From Amycolatopsis nivea (GTDB lineage: Bacteria > Actinomycetota > Actinomycetes > Mycobacteriales > Pseudonocardiaceae), in NCBI RefSeq assembly GCF_004522235.1, contig NZ_SDLT01000002.1, positions 1-64,000 on the forward strand: a stretch of DNA of 64,000 nucleotides. The letters run 5' to 3'. The notes under the pieces are model-generated. The model was not told the origin of the DNA, did no database searches, and saw nothing but the letters and a program-made list of their open reading frames with translations. A program made the position numbers and the translations under genes. Shown here piece by piece: positions 44,853 through 52,612 of this stretch (position 1 is the stretch's first letter; each line of letters begins with the position of its first letter).

Positions 44853-45602
44853 ATGGCCACCGAGCAGACCCGGTTCATCCTGCGCTACTCCGCAGGCTCG
44901 GACCAAGGGCGACGACGCACCAACAACGAGGACTCCGTCTACGCCAGCGGGCGGATGCTCGTGGTGGCCGACGGGATCGGCGGCCAGCCGCACGGCGAGG
45001 TGGCCAGCTCGACCGCGGTCAGCGTGCTGGCCTCGCTGGACGCGGAGCTGCGCACGCTCGACCTCACCGCGCACAACCTGTCGAACCTGCTCTCCGACGG
45101 CGTCCGCCGGGTCGCCGGGCAGCTCGCGCAGGTGGCCGAGGAAACCCCCGCGACGCACGGCATGGGCACCACGCTGACCACGCTGCTGTTCGACGGCACC
45201 CACTTCGCCGCGGCGCACGTCGGCGACTCCCGCGGCTACCTCCTGCGCGACGGCGAACTGCAGCGCATCACGCGCGACCACACCCTGGCACAGGCCCTGG
45301 TCGAAGACGGCACCATCAGCGCCGCCGACGCCGACCACCACCCGCGCGGCTCGATGCTGATGAAGGCACTCCTGAGCACCGGCTCGGCCGAACCGGACGT
45401 CTGGGAGTTCACCCCGCAAGCAGGCGACCGCTACCTGCTCTGCTCCGACGGCCTCACCGCGGGCGCCAGCGAACCGGCCATCCAGGACGTCCTCTCCGAC
45501 GGCACCCCCGAGGAAATCGTCCCCCGCCTCATCGCACTGGCCAACGAGGGCGGCGGCCCGGACAACATCACCATCGTGGTCGCCGACGTCGTGCCGGCCT
45601 GA
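44853..45602 (+). CDS. PP2C-family protein phosphatase
   Basis: 249 aa, soluble, catalytic domain only. Metal-binding motifs in order: RRTNNEDS, VADGIGGQ, GTTLTTLLF, AHVGDSRGYLL, LLCSDGLTAG and GGPDNITIVV. Removes phosphate from Ser/Thr residues. ATG at 44853 with TGGGGG before it. Divergent by 77 bases from the methylase gene, which is followed by the Ser/Thr kinase gene: natural opponents. Confidence 0.92.
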   Translation: MATEQTRFILRYSAGSDQGRRRTNNEDSVYASGRMLVVADGIGGQPHGEVASSTAVSVLASLDAELRTLDLTAHNLSNLLSDGVRRVAGQLAQVAEETPATHGMGTTLTTLLFDGTHFAAAHVGDSRGYLLRDGELQRITRDHTLAQALVEDGTISAADADHHPRGSMLMKALLSTGSAEPDVWEFTPQAGDRYLLCSDGLTAGASEPAIQDVLSDGTPEEIVPRLIALANEGGGPDNITIVVADVVPA

Positions 45603-45665
45603 GTCCGTCGCCGCAGGTCGGACCACCTGCGGAAGGCCGGAGGGCCATCCGGTATTCTTCCCCAC

Positions 45666-45750
45666 GGAGGATTGGCCGAGCGGCCTAAGGCGCACGCTTG
45701 GAAAGCGTGTTGGGTTCACGCCCTCGCAGGTTCGAATCCTGTATCCTCCG
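45666..45750 (+). tRNA. tRNA-Ser (anticodon GGA)
   Basis: 85 bases. Acceptor GGAGGAT pairs with ATCCTCC (45743-45749); the anticodon stem CACGC/GCGTG holds a loop TTGGAAA, giving GGA, which reads UCC/UCU. A long class II variable arm is present and the T arm has GGTTCGAATCC. CCA is not encoded. Confidence 0.96.
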
Positions 45751-45760
45751 CTGCAACACC

Positions 45761-45797
45761 ACGAAGGTCCCGTCCGCAGTGCGGCCGGGACCTTCGT
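45761..45797. terminator. Bidirectional hairpin between tRNA-Ser and exporter gene
   Basis: Perfect 12-bp stem (45761-45772 with 45786-45797), 13-base loop, between the 3' end of the tRNA and the stop of the opposing exporter gene. It can serve both directions. Confidence 0.75.
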
Positions 45798-45800
45798 CGT

Positions 45801-47243
45801 TCAGCGGATGCGAGCGATCACCAAAGCCGCGCCGGCGGTCAGCGCCGCGCACACCGCCGCCGCCACTCGGGTTTCCGTGCTGAAGGCCGCGAAAGCCGCC
45901 TCGCGCAGTGCGTCGCCCGGTGGGAGCTTTGCCGCGGACTCCAAGGTTTTCCCGGAATCGGACGGCATCGCCGCGCGGTAGACGGCCGCGCCGATGCTGC
46001 CCAGCAGGGCGATGCCCATCGCGCCGCCGAACTCCGCGGACGTCTCCGCCATCGCCGACGCCATTCCGGCTCGCTCCGGGGGCGCGGCGGACAGGATCAC
46101 GTCCGTCACCACCGCCGCGACTCCGGCGATGCCCAGCGACACCACCGTGAGCGCCGCGATGAAGTACCCGATTCCGGGCGGCGGCAGCGTCAGCAGGACG
46201 AACCCCGCCGCGGCCACCAGCAGGCCGATCGTCATCACGCGCGGTTTGCCGATCCGGCCGGCCAAGGTGGCGGCCGCCCCGATCCCGACTGGCATCACGG
46301 CGAAGGTCGGCAGCGACCACAGCGCCGACTCCAGCGGGCTCATGCCCCGCACGACCTGGAGGTACTGCCAGGTGAACAGGTTGAACCCGACGAGCGCGAA
46401 CGTCGCCAGCAGGTCGATCAGCAACGGCACCGCGAACGCACGCGACCGCACCAGCGCGAGGTCGATCAGCGGACGCGCGGCGGTGCGCTGGCGGCGTACG
46501 AAAGCCACGCCTACGGCGAGACCGGCGACGCAGCTCGCGATCGACAGCCAGTCGAAGCCGTGCGCGGCGATTTGCTTGACGCCGTAGACGATTCCGAGCA
46601 CGGAGACGATCGACAGCACCGCGCCGAGCAGGTCGAACCGGCCTGTCGCGGGGGCGCGGTGTTCCGGCAGCAACAGCGGGCCGAGCGTCAGCAGGAGAAC
46701 CATCACCGGCACGTTGATCAGGAACACCGAACCCCAGTGGAAGTGCTGGAGCAGCAGGCCGCCGATGATCGGCCCCAGCACGGCGCCGCCCGCGAACCCT
46801 GCCGTCCACAGTCCGACGGCGGTGGCGCGCTGCCGGGCGTCGTGGAACATGCCGCGGATCAACGCGAGCGTGGACGGCGCGAGCGTCGCGCCGGCTATGC
46901 CGAGCAGCATCCGGGCGACGATGAGCGTGGTCGGCGTAGCGGCGAAGGCGGCGAGGACCGACGCGCCGCCGAACGCCGCCGCTCCGGCGAGCAGCAACCG
47001 GCGACGGCCGATCCGGTCGCCGAGCGTGCCCATCGTGATGAGCAGGCCGGCCAGCAGGAAGCCGTACGAGTCCATGATCCAGAGCAGCTGCGAACCGCTC
47101 GGCTCCAGATCGGCGGTCAGCGACGGCATGGCCACGAACATCACTGACATGTCCATCGACGCCAGCACGCACGGCAACAGCAGGACGGCCAGTCCGGCCC
47201 ATTCCCGCGGACCGGCTTTCGCGGGGGAGGTTTCTTCGAGCAT
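45801..47243 (-). CDS. DHA2-type MFS drug exporter
   Basis: 480 aa, about 14 transmembrane helices. Motif A is GDRIGRRR; the first helix contains LLPCVLASMDMSVMFVAMPS (the D in helix 1 is typical of DHA2 members), and motif C-like GGAVLGPIIGG lies in helix 5. Proton-driven efflux of hydrophobic or cationic compounds is likely. The ATG at 47243 lies within a perfect operator palindrome; the divergent TetR gene at 47372 is the obvious repressor. Confidence 0.9.
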   Translation of the reverse strand: MLEETSPAKAGPREWAGLAVLLLPCVLASMDMSVMFVAMPSLTADLEPSGSQLLWIMDSYGFLLAGLLITMGTLGDRIGRRRLLLAGAAAFGGASVLAAFAATPTTLIVARMLLGIAGATLAPSTLALIRGMFHDARQRATAVGLWTAGFAGGAVLGPIIGGLLLQHFHWGSVFLINVPVMVLLLTLGPLLLPEHRAPATGRFDLLGAVLSIVSVLGIVYGVKQIAAHGFDWLSIASCVAGLAVGVAFVRRQRTAARPLIDLALVRSRAFAVPLLIDLLATFALVGFNLFTWQYLQVVRGMSPLESALWSLPTFAVMPVGIGAAATLAGRIGKPRVMTIGLLVAAAGFVLLTLPPPGIGYFIAALTVVSLGIAGVAAVVTDVILSAAPPERAGMASAMAETSAEFGGAMGIALLGSIGAAVYRAAMPSDSGKTLESAAKLPPGDALREAAFAAFSTETRVAAAVCAALTAGAALVIARIR

Positions 47244-47264
47244 GCGTACAAAGTACGCATGCTC
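47238..47264. promoter_or_regulatory. Operator: perfect 12-bp palindrome overlapping the exporter start codon
   Basis: GAGCATGCGTAC, spacer AAA, GTACGCATGCTC: arms 47238-47249 and 47253-47264. It covers the ATG of the exporter and lies 107 bases before the TetR start, so bound repressor would block exporter expression directly. Confidence 0.85.
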
Positions 47265-47371
47265 GCTGCCGCGCTTCAAAGTCTTTTATCCAGCACCTTT
47301 ACCGCGCACCTGACCGACGGGCTAGACTTTCCGCACGCTCGGTCGACGTGTGACGAAAAGAGGTGTCTCGA

Positions 47372-48130
47372 GTGAAGTGCGGGTCCTGCGGAAAGCCGCT
47401 CGCCGCTCCGGACCGGGGCCGCCCGCGGCAGTACTGCTCAAGGGCCTGCCAGGCGAAGGCGTACCGGGCGCGCAAGGCGGAGTCCGAGGAAGACCGCGGC
47501 CACCTGACCGTCGACCGGATCGTCCGAGCGGGGATCGCGGTCGCGGACGCCGAGGGGCTCGAAGCGTTGTCGATGCGCCGGGTGGCCGCCGAACTCGGTG
47601 CCGGAACCATGGCGCTTTACCGACATGTCGCGTCCAAAGACGACCTGGTGGCGTTGATGGTCGAGGCGGCGCTCACCGAGGTCCCGCTGCCGGAAACCCC
47701 GCCGCGCGACTGGCGCGACGGGCTCGAGCGCGCCGCCTTCCTCGACTGGGACCTCTACCACCGGCACCCGTGGATCCTGGCGAAAGTGCTGGTGACGACC
47801 CGGACCCACGACAGCCCCGCGCTTTCCGCGGGCAGCGAGCACGCGTTCGCCTCCTTCGACGGTCTCGATCTCGACCCCGCCGACGCGTTCCGGTACATGT
47901 TCCTGTTCGCCTCGTATGTGCAAGGCGTAGCCCTCACCTACGTCAGCGACGTGGAGGCCGAACGCCGCGGCGCACCGGCGCATAACCCGAGCTTCGCCGA
48001 CTACCCGCGGCTCGGCAGCGCGATGCGGTCGATGGCCGAGCCGTGGGACCTGGACGAACTGTTCGCGTCCGGGCTTTCCGGTGTCCTGGACGGGATCGCG
48101 GCCGATCTGGCGCGCCAGGGAATCCGCTGA
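47372..48130 (+). CDS. TetR-family repressor with N-terminal zinc ribbon
   Basis: 252 aa. Residues 1-30 hold Cys3, Cys6, Cys22 and Cys26 (CGSCGK ... YCSRACQ), a zinc-ribbon-like knuckle; the TetR HTH follows (LSMRRVAAELGAGTMALYRHV) with a TetR class C-terminal ligand domain (FLFASYVQGVALTYV). The GTG at 47372 has AGAGG eight bases upstream; a GTG three codons earlier is an alternative. Probable repressor of the divergent exporter. Confidence 0.88.
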   Translation: MKCGSCGKPLAAPDRGRPRQYCSRACQAKAYRARKAESEEDRGHLTVDRIVRAGIAVADAEGLEALSMRRVAAELGAGTMALYRHVASKDDLVALMVEAALTEVPLPETPPRDWRDGLERAAFLDWDLYHRHPWILAKVLVTTRTHDSPALSAGSEHAFASFDGLDLDPADAFRYMFLFASYVQGVALTYVSDVEAERRGAPAHNPSFADYPRLGSAMRSMAEPWDLDELFASGLSGVLDGIAADLARQGIR

Positions 48131-48172
48131 CGGCGCGCCGTCCCACCCCTCGGACGCTGGCAGACTTCGTTC

Positions 48173-48550
48173 ATGGACCACAGCGCCGCGCAAGAGTTCG
48201 CCGACCACTGGGCAAAGGCTTGGAACGCCCACGATCTCGACGCCCTGATGACCCACTTCGCCGAGGACGTGACCTTCCGGTCCCCGGTCGCGGTCCAGGT
48301 GATCGGCGGCGACGGCGTGCTCCGCGGCAAAGCGGCGTTGCGCGCGTACTGGGCCGAAGGGCTCCGCCGGATTCCCGATCTCCGCTTCGAGGTCGTCGGC
48401 GTCTACGTCGGACTCGGCGCGCTCGTCATCAACTACCGCAACCAGAAGGGCGGACTGGTCAACGAGGTCCTGGTCTTCGACGGTCCGCTCGTCGTCGAGG
48501 GCTACGGCACTTACCTCGGCGACGACCCGAATCCGGCAGGCGCTCGCTGA
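48173..48550 (+). CDS. SnoaL/NTF2-like small protein
   Basis: 125 aa, cone-shaped alpha+beta fold: AQEFADHWAKAWNAHDLDAL, then the family sequence HFAEDVTFRSP and LRAYWAEGLRRIPDL. Could be a small isomerase, hydrolase or only a binding protein; nothing fixes a substrate. ATG at 48173, 42 bases after the TetR gene and possibly transcribed with it. Confidence 0.82.
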   Translation: MDHSAAQEFADHWAKAWNAHDLDALMTHFAEDVTFRSPVAVQVIGGDGVLRGKAALRAYWAEGLRRIPDLRFEVVGVYVGLGALVINYRNQKGGLVNEVLVFDGPLVVEGYGTYLGDDPNPAGAR

Positions 48551-48921
48551 ACCGGGCGGCGGGCCGTCGCTGTCCGCAACCGCGGCAGGGGCTGGGATCG
48601 GCCGAACGGTCCTACCCGCTAGGCTTCGCCGCAGACTTCATCGCAGCCGTCCGGAGAGGTTTCCCGGTGTCACGAATACCGTTTTGACCTGGGCGTTGGC
48701 CGGCGCACCCATCCCGATAACCCGCAGGTCAGAAGGCTGAAACGCGGGTTTCGGGCCCCGCGTGCGCACCCGATGAGCCGACGCCCGACAGGCCCCGGAC
48801 TGCCGACCGCGTCCGGGGCTTTGTCGATTCTCCCGTTCCCACTTACTTACCGAAGACACCTGATCACGCTAAGTTTGTATGTGGTCGTTTCAGCCCACGA
48901 CGCACCGAGGAGCCCGCCCCC
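48551..48921. other. Gene-free stretch, 371 bases, with several hairpins
   Basis: Upstream region of the FtsK-like operon. Contains a short hairpin ACGCGGG/CCCGCGT near 48750-48770 and a GCCCCGGAC/GTCCGGGGC hairpin at 48792-48819. I compared it by eye with riboswitches of actinobacteria and found no convincing match. The operon promoter should lie between 48820 and 48900. Confidence 0.5.
48792..48819 (+). terminator. Hairpin in the leader of the FtsK-like operon
   Basis: Perfect 9-bp stem (48792-48800 with 48811-48819), 10-base loop, followed by TTTG. It may end transcription from the upstream genes, or act as an attenuator if the operon promoter is further upstream. Confidence 0.55.
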
Positions 48922-49182
48922 ATGGCCGGAGTGGAAGAGATCCGCGCTGGTATCGCGCTCGCGAACGAGAAGGCGTCCGCGAGCATCGCCGCGCTGCAGC
49001 AGGCAGCGCAGGCACTCGAAGAAGCACAGCTGTCGCTGTCCCAAGCCACCCAGGGCAGCAGCCAGCACGAGGTGAACCAGGCGCACGGCCTGCTCGCCGA
49101 AGCGCTGCAGGGGATCACCGGCATGCAGAGCACCATCCAGGCCGGCATCTCGTCGGCCGATTCCTACTCGGCGCGGCTTTAA
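48922..49182 (+). CDS. Small helical protein, 86 aa (DUF6244-like), first gene of FtsK-like operon
   Basis: Fully helical and Ala/Gln-rich with heptad spacing (AALQQAAQALEEAQLSLSQA; ITGMQSTIQAGISSADSY), two helices joined at GSSQHEVNQ. Size and architecture are like WXG100 proteins, but there is no WxG and no Trp at all. It resembles actinobacterial DUF6244 proteins as I remember them. ATG at 48922 with GAGGAG upstream. Five bases separate it from the next gene. Confidence 0.75.
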   Translation: MAGVEEIRAGIALANEKASASIAALQQAAQALEEAQLSLSQATQGSSQHEVNQAHGLLAEALQGITGMQSTIQAGISSADSYSARL

Positions 49183-49187
49183 CGCCG

Positions 49188-49436
49188 ATGTCGGGGCTCG
49201 CCGAAATCCACCAGTTGCTCACCGCCGCGCGAGCGGGGGTCGGCGACGGACGGGCGCATGCCGAGCGGGCGCAAGCTCTGCTCGGCGACGCCCGGCGCGC
49301 ACTCGTCGACGCGCAAGCCAAGGCAGATCCGTGGCTGCCGCAGCAATTGGCGCAGGCCGACGAGGCACTCGAGCACCTCCTCACCCGTTTAGCCGCCGCC
49401 GACGAATTAGTGGGCGGCTACCAGTCACGCCTGTAG
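49188..49436 (+). CDS. Small helical protein, 82 aa, second gene of FtsK-like operon
   Basis: Two-helix protein: GLAEIHQLLTAARAGVGDGR and later LAQADEALEHLLTRLAAADE, with PWLPQQ at the turn. Similar length and composition to the preceding protein, so the two may pair as a heterodimer. Starts at ATG 49188, five bases after the previous stop; a stop seven bases before the FtsK-like start. No known family recognised. Confidence 0.72.
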   Translation: MSGLAEIHQLLTAARAGVGDGRAHAERAQALLGDARRALVDAQAKADPWLPQQLAQADEALEHLLTRLAAADELVGGYQSRL

Positions 49437-49443
49437 GGATGAG

Positions 49444-52194
49444 ATGGCCAGCAAGTCAGCCGAGCAACGCAACCGTGTGCAAACCGCCCTCGACCGGGTC
49501 CGGCACCAGATCGGGCTCGTGCTCGGGGCCGCGGCGGGCGCGCGCGAAATGGCCGAGGCCGAGGTGGCGCGGCTGACGCTGGAACAGGAGATCGTCCGGG
49601 TCGGCATGGACCACGCCGACCCGGCGCAGCAGACGGAGTGGGCCCGGCATCCGGCGGCGCACGACGTGTTCGCCGCGCTCGGCGGCACCCGCGCCGCCTT
49701 CTACACCGACTGGAGCGCCGGTCCCGGCGAACTGCGCGACCTCGTCGCCGCGCACGCGCCGGGCCCGGCCGGGCGGCCGCCGAGCGAATGGCTCGGCCGT
49801 GTCGGCACGAATCCCGGCGTCACCGCGCCCGGGCTGTGGCGGGTCGGTTCGGCCACCGCGGCCGGACGCGACATCTCGCGCACGTTCGATGTCGCCGTGC
49901 CGCTGCTGGACGAATCCCACCTGGCCATCACGTCCGCGCCGAAAACGCGGCCGGTGGTGGACGGGATCGTGCAGGGCCTGCTGATGCGCGTGCTGTCGGC
50001 GTTCGAGCCCGGCGCGGTGAAAATCCACCTGTGGGACGTCGGGCAGCTCACCGCGATCCTGCCGGACCTGTACCCGCTCAGCCGCACCAGCGCGCTGTCG
50101 CTGTACGACCCGACACGACTGGAGGACCTGCTCGACGAACTCGCCGGGCACATCCGCCGGATCCACGCCACCGGCATGCAGGCGGGCCACACCTCGTTGC
50201 GGGAACTGCGAAAAGCCACCAACCAGCGGTTGGAGCCGTACCGGATCGCGGTGCTGTACGGCAACGGCGAAACCCTCGACGCGGAACGCGCGCGCGACCT
50301 CAAACGCGTGGCCAGCGGCGCGCTCGCGGCGGGGATCTGCCTGATCCTGGTCGACGTGCCCACCGCGGTGAGCGCGTCGATCGAAACGCTGAGCCTGCTG
50401 GACGAACGCCGCGCGGTCAGCAGCATGACCGGCAGCGACCTGGTCGTTGACCTGGATCCGCCGATGCCGTCCGGGCAGGTCATCCGCGCGGCGAACCGCA
50501 TCGCCGAAGCACTGATCTCGAAGCAGGGCGGCCCACGGTCGTTCGCCGATCTGATGCCCGCCGAGATCGGCCAGGAAAGCTCCGCGCGGGAACTGCGCGC
50601 GCCGATCGGGTTCCACGAGGGCGAAGCCGTCGAAGTCGTGATCGGCGACGCGAGCCCGCACGCGCTCATCGGCGGCCCGAGCGGTTCCGGGAAAACGAAC
50701 TTCCTTTACGCGTTGCTGGGCAGTCTCGCCGCGCGCTACACGCCGGACGAACTGGCGTTGTACCTGCTGGACTTCAAGGAAGGTGTCTCGTTCGCCGGTC
50801 TCGCTCCCGGTCGTAAGGACTCCAGCTGGCTGCCGCACGCGAAACTAGTCGGCGTCAACGTCAACACCGACCGCGAATTCGGGTTGGCGCTGCTGCGTTT
50901 CCTCGCCGACGAACTGCGCCGCCGTTCCGCCGCGGCCAAGGAACACGAGGTCACGAACCTGGCCGACCTGCGAGAACAGGATCCGGGCGGACACTGGCCA
51001 CGGATCGTCGCGGTGATCGACGAGTTCCAGTACCTCTTCGCCGGACGCGACCAGGTCACCGCGCAGGCCACGCAATTGCTCGAAGACATCGCTCGGCGCG
51101 GACGTTCGCAAGGCATCCACCTGGTGCTGGCGAGCCAGGACGTCGCCGGGATCGAAGCGTTTTGGGGCAAACCCGCGGTCTTCGAACAGTGCACGCTGCG
51201 CATCGCGATGCCGAAGGCGCGCCGGGTCCTCGCGGAAACGAACAACGCGGCCGTATCCGCACCCAAGTGGCACGCGGTGATCAACCACGATTCCGGTGTC
51301 GCACACGGGAACCAGCTCGCCCACGTCCCGGATGCGAGCAGTCGCAACGTTTTCGTGAACCTGCAGCAGAAACTGTGGGAACTCTACGCTGGCCGCTTCA
51401 CCCGGCCACGCCTGTTCGACGGTGCGCATTCGCCGGTGCTGGAACAGTTCCCGGCTTATATGGAACTCAAGCCGAGCCCCCAGCCGCGAGCGATCCTCGG
51501 CCAGTCGATCGACGTCACCGAAGCCGCGTGCGGTGTCGAACTCCCCCGGGTACCCGGCCGGAACATCGCCGTACTCGGCGGCGCGACCGCGGAGGCGTTG
51601 TCCATTATGGACTCCGCCGCTCGATCGCTTTCCCGGCAAATGGAACTCGGGCAGGTCGAGTTTCTGTTGCATTGCCCCATCGTGGCGAGTTCCCCGGCAG
51701 TGTTGGATTTGAAGAGCCGCCTGGAAGCCGAGGGGCACATCGCGACGCTCACCGAAGACCTTTCCACCGAGCTGGAATCGATCGTCGAATCACTTTCCAC
51801 GACGACGCCGCGCATCCTGCTGCTGTACGGCGTGGACGCCGCGTTGCCTTCGTTGGAGGCAAAGGCCGTCGGACAGTTGAAGAGCGGCCTCGACCATCTG
51901 CGCACGCTGCTGAAAAACGGCCCCGCGCATGGCGTGCACACCATCGGCTGGTGGCGCAGTACCGCGCGACTCAAGGACACCCTCGGCTTCGGCGGCACGG
52001 ACGACATCGGCACCTGGGCCGCACTGGACGTTCAAGGGAATGATTTGTCACCGTTCGCCGCGGGCCAGGTCGTGCATTGGTCGCCGCGACCGGGCCGGGC
52101 ATTGTTCTTCGACCGCACCACGCACGGGGCACCGGAAGTCATCATCCCGTTCCAACGCCCAGAAACCGAGCCGACCGCGGGAGGCACGCCGTGA
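49444..52194 (+). CDS. Soluble FtsK/SpoIIIE (EccC-like) ATPase
   Basis: 916 aa without a transmembrane helix. Residues 1-60 are coiled-coil-like. Residues 130-370 look like a degenerate FtsK-type ATPase fold (no Walker A). The active domain has Walker A GGPSGSGKT at 410-418 and Walker B VAVIDEF with Asp526/Glu527. Residues about 690-900 form a third ATPase-like fold in which the P-loop position reads VLGGATAEALS (from 710), lacking Lys. Three tandem modules, one of them active, recall EccC of type VII secretion; but eccB, eccD and mycP are absent. ATG at 49444 after GGGATGAG. Confidence 0.88.
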   Translation: MASKSAEQRNRVQTALDRVRHQIGLVLGAAAGAREMAEAEVARLTLEQEIVRVGMDHADPAQQTEWARHPAAHDVFAALGGTRAAFYTDWSAGPGELRDLVAAHAPGPAGRPPSEWLGRVGTNPGVTAPGLWRVGSATAAGRDISRTFDVAVPLLDESHLAITSAPKTRPVVDGIVQGLLMRVLSAFEPGAVKIHLWDVGQLTAILPDLYPLSRTSALSLYDPTRLEDLLDELAGHIRRIHATGMQAGHTSLRELRKATNQRLEPYRIAVLYGNGETLDAERARDLKRVASGALAAGICLILVDVPTAVSASIETLSLLDERRAVSSMTGSDLVVDLDPPMPSGQVIRAANRIAEALISKQGGPRSFADLMPAEIGQESSARELRAPIGFHEGEAVEVVIGDASPHALIGGPSGSGKTNFLYALLGSLAARYTPDELALYLLDFKEGVSFAGLAPGRKDSSWLPHAKLVGVNVNTDREFGLALLRFLADELRRRSAAAKEHEVTNLADLREQDPGGHWPRIVAVIDEFQYLFAGRDQVTAQATQLLEDIARRGRSQGIHLVLASQDVAGIEAFWGKPAVFEQCTLRIAMPKARRVLAETNNAAVSAPKWHAVINHDSGVAHGNQLAHVPDASSRNVFVNLQQKLWELYAGRFTRPRLFDGAHSPVLEQFPAYMELKPSPQPRAILGQSIDVTEAACGVELPRVPGRNIAVLGGATAEALSIMDSAARSLSRQMELGQVEFLLHCPIVASSPAVLDLKSRLEAEGHIATLTEDLSTELESIVESLSTTTPRILLLYGVDAALPSLEAKAVGQLKSGLDHLRTLLKNGPAHGVHTIGWWRSTARLKDTLGFGGTDDIGTWAALDVQGNDLSPFAAGQVVHWSPRPGRALFFDRTTHGAPEVIIPFQRPETEPTAGGTP

Positions 52195-52562
52195 CCGAGG
52201 GAACCACCAGCCCGGCAATGCGGTACAAGGAAATCGTCGGCCTAGCCCGTGGTTCGGCAGACAGCCTGCGCGCGTGGGAACTGGCCCGAGCGGACGAAAT
52301 CGAACGCCAACTGGCAGACGCGCACGCGGCGGTGGCTGCCGCGCAGGATCGGGAGGAGAAAACCCGAGAGCGCGCCAACCGGTGGTGGAAGATGGCGCTG
52401 CACAACGTTTCGAGGCTGAGTTTTGTGGAGGCGCTGGACGACCCGCAGCCGGTGACTACTGCTCGGCCGCAGTATTTGGACCGGTATTTGGAAGAGGTCA
52501 AGCCGAGTTATCAGGAACTGGTACAGGCGGTGCTGGGGCTTGGCTGGCGGGCGAAGCGTTAA
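52191..52562 (+). CDS. Coiled-coil protein, 123 aa, last gene of FtsK-like operon
   Basis: Helical protein with a strong heptad pattern around residues 20-60 (LARADEIERQLADAHAAVAA) followed by ERANRWWKMAL and a C-terminal helix KPSYQELVQAVLGLGW. GTG start overlaps the stop of the ATPase gene (GTGA), hence translational coupling. No known family; the two adjacent Trp and the helix pair recall adaptor or substrate proteins. Its last 150 bases are richer in T/G-ending codons than the rest. Confidence 0.75.
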   Translation: MTEGTTSPAMRYKEIVGLARGSADSLRAWELARADEIERQLADAHAAVAAAQDREEKTRERANRWWKMALHNVSRLSFVEALDDPQPVTTARPQYLDRYLEEVKPSYQELVQAVLGLGWRAKR

Positions 52563-52567
52563 GCCGC

Positions 52568-52598
52568 AAGGGGAACCCTGACGGAACCAGGACTCCCC
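52568..52598. terminator. Imperfect hairpin between converging genes
   Basis: AGGGGA...TCCCCT with 12-base arms and two mismatches, between the FtsK-like operon and the opposing nuclease gene. Weak but well placed. Confidence 0.4.
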
Positions 52599-52612
52599 TC
52601 ACAGCCAACTAC

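Noticed and set aside
42122..45602. Complete BREX or Pgl phage-defence system, or a type I restriction system
   Set aside because: No PglZ, BrxC/PglY, BrxL, hsdR or separate hsdS gene nearby. Only kinase, methylase-like and phosphatase genes are present.
45666..45750. tRNA-Ser(GGA) as an integration site
   Set aside because: No duplicated tRNA 3' end and no integrase gene downstream; the next genes look like stable chromosome.
48551..48921. Possible riboswitch before the FtsK-like operon
   Set aside because: Hairpins are present, but I could not match the conserved cores of c-di-AMP, cobalamin or SAM riboswitches.
48922..52562. Canonical type VII (ESX) secretion locus
   Set aside because: No eccB, eccD, eccE, mycosin, PE/PPE or WxG motif; the ATPase lacks membrane helices. 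Kept as a distinct EccC-like operon.
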